Below are positions 60,088 to 64,000 of a DNA stretch of 64,000 nt, piece after piece. The first letter of the stretch is position 1, and every line of letters starts with the position of its first letter. Under the pieces are notes generated by a model. That model saw only the letters and a program-made list of their open reading frames with translations. It made no database searches and was not told the DNA's origin. Source of the stretch: Microbacterium kunmingense (lineage in GTDB: Bacteria > Actinomycetota > Actinomycetes > Actinomycetales > Microbacteriaceae); NCBI RefSeq assembly GCF_023155745.1, contig NZ_JAKNUS010000005.1, positions 186,001 to 250,000 on the forward strand, in the 5' to 3' direction. The position numbers were made by a program, and so were the translations under genes.

Positions 60088-60117
60088 ATGCTACGCCGCG
60101 CGCAGACGTCCCGCCAA
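60088..60117 (-). promoter_or_regulatory. rplJ-rplL promoter
   Basis: TTGGCG (60112-60117) and TAGCAT (60088-60093) on the minus strand are 18 bp apart, giving a start near 60081 and a leader of about 205 nt. Confidence 0.55.
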
Positions 60118-60139
60118 ATCGGCGTCTCCGTCGATCTGG

Positions 60140-60158
60140 TTAGGGTAGCCTTACCATG
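60140..60158. promoter_or_regulatory. DtxR/IdeR-type iron box upstream of the ferric importer
   Basis: TTAGGGTAGCCTTACCATG matches about 14 of 19 positions of the IdeR/DtxR consensus, with the left half nearly intact. TAGCCT inside it can be the -10 box. Iron-dependent repression of the importer at 60,199-63,877 is the natural reading. Confidence 0.65.
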
Positions 60159-60198
60159 GCGCTTCCGCCTTTCCCCTGCTCCCCCAAGGATGTCCTGC

Positions 60199-61236
60199 AT
60201 GCCCTCTCGCCGCTCCCCGCTCCTCGTCGCCGCCGTCGGCGTCGTCGTCCTGTCGCTGACGGCGTGCGCCGGACAGACGCCCGCTGACCCGGGCATGCCC
60301 TCGGACGAGCCTCAGACGCTCACGGTGTACTCCGGCCGGGATGCCGAGCTCATCGACCCGCTCGTGGTCATGTTCGAGGAGCGGTCGGGAATCGACGTCG
60401 AGGTGCGCTACGCCGGGACCACCGAGCTGGCCGCCCAGCTGCTCGAAGAGGGCGATCGCACGCCCGCGCAGGTCTTCATCTCTCAAGACGCCGGGGCGCT
60501 CGGCGCCGTCTCCGACGCCGGCATGTTCGCGACCCTCCCCGATGAGATCACCTCGCTCGTGCCGGCCGAGTACACCTCGTCGGATGGATCGTGGGTGGGA
60601 TTGACCGGACGCGCGCGGGTGATCGCCTACGACAGCCAGAAGTACAGCGCTGACCAGGTGCCCGGCGACGTCCTGGCACTCACCGAGCCCGAATGGGCGG
60701 GAAAAGTGGGCATCGTGCCGAGCAACGCCTCCTTCCAGGCGTTCGTCACCGCGCTGCGCGTCAGCGAGGGAGAAGACGTGGCGAGGGCCTGGCTGGAGGC
60801 CCTCGTGGCGGGAGATGCCCCGATCTACGCGAGCAACGGCGAACTGCTCGAGGCCGTCAATTCCGGCGCCGTCGACCTCGGGCTGATCAACCACTACTAC
60901 TGGGCTCGATCGGAGCAGGATCCCGCGACGCTCCGCGCCCAGCTGAAGTTCGGGGACCCCGGCTCGATCTCGGCCCTCGTCAACGTCACCGGCGTCGGGG
61001 TGCTCACCGGGGCAGGTGACTCACCCGAGGCCGCCGCCCTGGTCGAGTTCCTCGTGTCGGAGGAGGCGCAGACGTACTTCCGCGAGGAGACCTTCGAATA
61101 CCCGCTCGTCGGTGACCTTCCCGGGCCCGAAGGCGTTCCCGCCCGCGAGGATCTCGGCGCCCCCGACATCGACCTGTCCGATCTCGCCTCGCTGCAGGAG
61201 ACGGTGGCGCTGATCACCGAGGCGGGGCTGCTCTGA
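60199..61236 (+). CDS. ferric-iron ABC transporter substrate-binding lipoprotein
   Basis: 345 residues. Signal RRSPLLVAAVGVVVLSLTAC (lipobox Cys about 23) is followed by an FbpA/SfuA-type fold: LTVYSGRDAELIDPLVVMFEERSGIDVEVRYAGTTELAAQLLEEG, and the paired tyrosines INHYYWAR that bind ferric iron. ATG 60199 has AAGGA about eight bases upstream; an earlier ATG at 60190 is also in frame. A DtxR-type box precedes the gene. Confidence 0.92.
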   Translation: MPSRRSPLLVAAVGVVVLSLTACAGQTPADPGMPSDEPQTLTVYSGRDAELIDPLVVMFEERSGIDVEVRYAGTTELAAQLLEEGDRTPAQVFISQDAGALGAVSDAGMFATLPDEITSLVPAEYTSSDGSWVGLTGRARVIAYDSQKYSADQVPGDVLALTEPEWAGKVGIVPSNASFQAFVTALRVSEGEDVARAWLEALVAGDAPIYASNGELLEAVNSGAVDLGLINHYYWARSEQDPATLRAQLKFGDPGSISALVNVTGVGVLTGAGDSPEAAALVEFLVSEEAQTYFREETFEYPLVGDLPGPEGVPAREDLGAPDIDLSDLASLQETVALITEAGLL

Positions 61237-62849
61237 CCGCCGCGCCGGTCTTCGCACGTCCGGGGCGACGCTCTCGGACGTCGTCCCGGCGCGCACCGCT
61301 GCCGCTCCTCCTCGTCGCCGGGATCGTCGCGGCATGCGCGGCGGCACCCCTCGTTCAACTCATCGTCCGGGCGGCGTCCGGCGGCGCCGAGGCGGCGGCT
61401 GCGGCACTCCTGCGACCGCGCACCGTCGAGCTGCTGACGAACACGCTGCTCCTCGTGGTTACGGTGAGCGTCGCGGCCCTGCTGCTGGGGATCGCCCTCG
61501 CCGTCGCAGCGGTGCGGGTGCGCCTTCCCGGACGGCGTCTGTGGTGGGTGGCGCTGTGTCTGCCCCTCGCCGTCCCGAGCTTCGTCGCCGCGTTCGCCTG
61601 GACGGCGACGTGGCCGACGGTCGACGGCTTCTGGCCGCTCGTCATCGTCCTCACCCTGTGCACCGTGCCCTATGTGACCCTTCCGGCGATGGCTGCGCTG
61701 TCCAGTGTCGATGACGGCCTCGTGGACGTCGCCCGGACCCTCGGGAGGAGCCGCGCGCGGGTTTTCCTCACCGTTGTGCTCCCGCACGTCCTCCCCGCTG
61801 CCGCCGCCGGAGCGCTGCTGGTCGCGCTGTACACCCTGTCCGACTTCGGCGCCCCGGCGATCCTCCGGTTCGAGACGCTGACGACCGGCATCTACGCGCA
61901 GTTCAGCAGCGGATTCGACCGCACCCTGGCCGCCACCACCGCTCTACTCCTGGCCGTCGTGGCGGTGTTCTGCGTCGCGGGCGAGCGCGCCATCCGTCCG
62001 CGACCCGCGCGTATCCGGGCGGCGGTGACCTCACGTCCGGCGACCGGGTCAGGTCGCGCAGGCACCACCCTGATCCTGTGCGGACTCGGTGCGGTCACCG
62101 CAGCCGCCGTGGCCTTCCCGCTCGTGGCCCTGGGTATACGGATGCTCAGCAGCGACCGATACTCCTCGTCGCCCACCGACCTCGTCGGCGCTCTGACCAC
62201 GACCCTCGGCGTCTCCGCGCTGGCTGCCACCGTCGCCGTGGTCCTCGCGCTGCCGGTCAGCTTGCTGGCGGCTCGCTTCCGCGGCCCGGTCGTCGCCGGA
62301 GTGGAGTCGGTCTCCTACCTCGGGCACGCACTCCCCGGCGTCGTGGTGGCGCTGGCCCTGGTGACCCTGTCGCTGCAGTTCTTCCCCGGCGCCTACCAGA
62401 GCATCCTCGTCCTGCTCGTGGCCTACGCCATCCTGTTCCTGCCCAAGACCGTCGGCGCCTCGCGCACCGCCGTCGCCCAGGTTCCGCCGGAGCTCGAGGA
62501 GGTCTCGCGCTCGCTCGGCCGCGGCCCCGTCCGCACCTGGATGCGGGTGACCCTCCCCGCGGCGCTTCCCGGCATCCTCGCGGGATGGGTGCTCGTCGCC
62601 ACCGCCGTCGCCAAGGAGCTGCCCGCCACGCTCATGCTGCGTCCGATCGGATTCGAAACCCTCGCCACCGAGCTGTGGAGCAAGACGTCGCTCGGCGCCT
62701 ACGGCGCGGCCGCCCCCGTGGGGATGCTCCTCATCGTCGCCGGTGTCGTACCGGCGCTGCTGCTCGCGCGCGGACTGGAGCGCCGACGTGGATCGGACAG
62801 CACGGCCTCCGCCGACGCCCTCGCCGACACCGTGAGGAGGGAAGCATGA
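61233..62849 (+). CDS. ferric-iron ABC transporter permease, probable CTG start
   Basis: A two-module FbpB/SfuB permease of 538 residues with about 12 membrane helices and two EAA loops (VARTLGRSRARVFLTVVLPHVLPAA and VSRSLGRGPVRTWMRVTLPAALPGI). Only GTG 61455 is available as a standard start, but it would remove the first helix (PLPLLLVAGIVAACAAAPLVQLIV) and part of the second. The frame is open with good coding character back to CTG 61233, which overlaps the upstream stop as CTGA, just as ATGA and GTGA do elsewhere here. I therefore place the start at CTG. Coupled to the ATPase gene by ATGA. Confidence 0.8.
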   Translation: MTAAPVFARPGRRSRTSSRRAPLPLLLVAGIVAACAAAPLVQLIVRAASGGAEAAAAALLRPRTVELLTNTLLLVVTVSVAALLLGIALAVAAVRVRLPGRRLWWVALCLPLAVPSFVAAFAWTATWPTVDGFWPLVIVLTLCTVPYVTLPAMAALSSVDDGLVDVARTLGRSRARVFLTVVLPHVLPAAAAGALLVALYTLSDFGAPAILRFETLTTGIYAQFSSGFDRTLAATTALLLAVVAVFCVAGERAIRPRPARIRAAVTSRPATGSGRAGTTLILCGLGAVTAAAVAFPLVALGIRMLSSDRYSSSPTDLVGALTTTLGVSALAATVAVVLALPVSLLAARFRGPVVAGVESVSYLGHALPGVVVALALVTLSLQFFPGAYQSILVLLVAYAILFLPKTVGASRTAVAQVPPELEEVSRSLGRGPVRTWMRVTLPAALPGILAGWVLVATAVAKELPATLMLRPIGFETLATELWSKTSLGAYGAAAPVGMLLIVAGVVPALLLARGLERRRGSDSTASADALADTVRREA

Positions 62850-63877
62850 CGACCCACGTGGAGCAGGTGCGCGCCGCGTACGGGGATCGCGAGGTGCTGC
62901 ACGACGTCGATCTCGACATCGGTCCCGGCGAGCGGGTGAGCGTGCTCGGGCCGTCGGGGAGCGGCAAGTCCACACTGCTGCGCGTCATCGCAGGCCTGCA
63001 TCCCGCGGTCGGCGGACGTGTCGTCATCGACGGCCAGGACGTCACCTCCCTCCCCCCGGAGGCCCGCGGGATCGGACTGGTGCCGCAGGAGGGCGCGCTG
63101 TTCCCGCACCTGGATGTCGCCGCGAACGTCGGCTACGGCATCCGAGGCCTCCGCCTCCGCCACGCGCACCGCGATCCCCGCGTCCGCGACCTGGTGGAGG
63201 TCGTCGGTCTCGGCGACCTCCTGCGCCGCCGCCCCCACGAGCTGTCCGGAGGTCAGCGGCAGCGCGTCGCCGTCGCCCGCGCGCTCGCGCACGAACCGCG
63301 TCTGGTGCTGATGGATGAGCCGTTCAGCGCGCTGGACGCCGGCCTCCGGCAGCAGGTGCGCGACGATGTCACCCAGATCCTGCGCGACCGCGGTGTCGGG
63401 GTGGCGCTCATCACGCACGATCAGGAGGAGGCGCTCTCGCTCGGCGATCGCGTTGCGGTGATGCGCGACGGCCGGATCGTGCAGCACGGCACCCCCCGGG
63501 AGGTGTACACCACCCCGGTCGACACGTGGACGGCGCGTTTCCTCGGCGAGGCCCTGGTACTGCCGGCCGTGGCCCGCACCGACCGGGCCACCTGCGCGCT
63601 CGGCGACATCGCGCTCGCGACCCCCGCGCAGGGCACGGTGCAGATCATCCTGCGGCCCGAACAGATCACCCTGGTCGCCGCGTCGAGCCCGGCCTCGGGC
63701 CCCGGCTCGGGAGAGGTGACCCGCGTGCGCTACTTCGGGCATGACGTCCTGGTCGATCTGCGACTGACAGGCGGGACCGGACTGACGGTCCGTACCGGTC
63801 CCGACATCCACGTCTCCGCCGGTCAACGCGCGGCGATCTCGGTGCACGGCGCCGCGGTTGCGGTCGCCTCCGACTGA
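62846..63877 (+). CDS. ferric-iron ABC transporter ATP-binding protein
   Basis: 343 residues. Walker A GPSGSGKST, signature LSGGQRQRVAVARAL, Walker B LVLMDEPFSALD and switch THDQEEALSL. A C-terminal TOBE-like domain (VQIILRPEQITLVAASS...VTRVRYFGHDVLVDLRL) is present as in FbpC. GAGGAGGGAAGC precedes the ATG, which overlaps the permease stop. It completes the iron importer. Confidence 0.93.
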   Translation: MTTHVEQVRAAYGDREVLHDVDLDIGPGERVSVLGPSGSGKSTLLRVIAGLHPAVGGRVVIDGQDVTSLPPEARGIGLVPQEGALFPHLDVAANVGYGIRGLRLRHAHRDPRVRDLVEVVGLGDLLRRRPHELSGGQRQRVAVARALAHEPRLVLMDEPFSALDAGLRQQVRDDVTQILRDRGVGVALITHDQEEALSLGDRVAVMRDGRIVQHGTPREVYTTPVDTWTARFLGEALVLPAVARTDRATCALGDIALATPAQGTVQIILRPEQITLVAASSPASGPGSGEVTRVRYFGHDVLVDLRLTGGTGLTVRTGPDIHVSAGQRAAISVHGAAVAVASD

Positions 63878-63941
63878 GCGCACCGCCCGAGGCGGGTGTC
63901 GTGTCCTGCGACCACCGCCACCCCGGGTTACCCTCGAACGC

Positions 63942-64000
63942 GTGACCCCCGAACTCGCCGCCCGCATCGTCGCGGATTCCCGCGATCGGGTCGCGTGGGT
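63942..64000 (+). CDS. start of an unidentified gene, cut by window end
   Basis: GTG 63942 opens a frame reading MTPELAARIVADSRDRVAWV to the end. TACCCT (63929-63934) is seven bases upstream, the leaderless pattern used throughout. Too little is visible to name a family. Confidence 0.5.
   Translation, partial: MTPELAARIVADSRDRVAW

Noticed and set aside
61233..61455. Frameshift or truncation of the ferric permease
   Set aside because: The frame is intact through the first helix. Only a standard start codon is missing, which a CTG start explains more simply.

Overview
The window is chromosomal DNA of a high-GC actinobacterium, most likely a Microbacterium-like member of the Microbacteriaceae. 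Support comes from the G+C-rich codon use, the abundance of GTG starts, the many leaderless genes (a TAnnnT hexamer 6-7 nt before the start codon), the family-typical hairpin repeat near 58,841, and a gene set that includes a CtpE-type P-ATPase, DUF3105/DUF305 proteins, the cydABDC order and AglEFG-type permeases. I see no insertion sequence, prophage, CRISPR array, rRNA or tRNA. It reads as ordinary core and accessory chromosome, with one clear deletion scar and one intergenic minisatellite.

Layout. 1-3,938: ABC1-kinase (partial), a PadR regulator, an OYE-type ene-reductase, an ACT-domain protein and two small unknown genes. 3,939-4,654: two 5'-truncated divergent genes (a cyclase and a cupin-type regulator) joined by a deletion. 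4,670-7,583: a sulfide:quinone-reductase-like flavoprotein, a PPOX-fold protein, and msrB-msrA. 7,675-9,516: a TUDOR-like protein, cspA and a fatty-acid desaturase (cold and stress). 9,563-15,404: two leaderless enzymes, a DUF2834 protein, a photolyase of the iron-sulfur type that lacks its cluster cysteines, a FAD oxidoreductase and membrane proteins. 15,418-21,342: gnd, dps, a repeat-rich membrane protein, an alcohol dehydrogenase and Mn-catalase.

Molybdenum cofactor is the main theme. It is spread over fdhD-moaA (21,353-23,288) and a continuous block from 34,638 to 45,242. That block holds modABC with a molbindin-HTH regulator, moeZ, moeA, moaC, mobA, a DUF6457 gene, moaD, moaE and moaB, and ends with a YdeP/FdhF-type molybdoenzyme that is the likely client. 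Most of these genes overlap by 1-8 nt, so they are probably translationally coupled. Between the two Mo blocks lie a DUF559-type gene, a 73-bp tandem-repeat array, sdaA, and cydABDC for cytochrome bd. The cydA promoter carries several palindromic operator candidates.

45,290-53,878 holds a HerA-like ATPase, a PAP2 phosphatase, a Bcr/CflA exporter, a DUF3105-DUF305 pair and a CtpE-like P-type ATPase with an altered M4 motif. 53,978-58,691 is an alpha-glucoside-type ABC importer (no ATPase gene) with a divergent LacI regulator and two matching operators. 58,927-59,874 is rplJ-rplL behind a leader with a strong intrinsic terminator. The window ends with a DtxR-box-preceded ferric-iron ABC importer (60,199-63,877), whose permease appears to start at CTG, and the first codons of an unknown gene.
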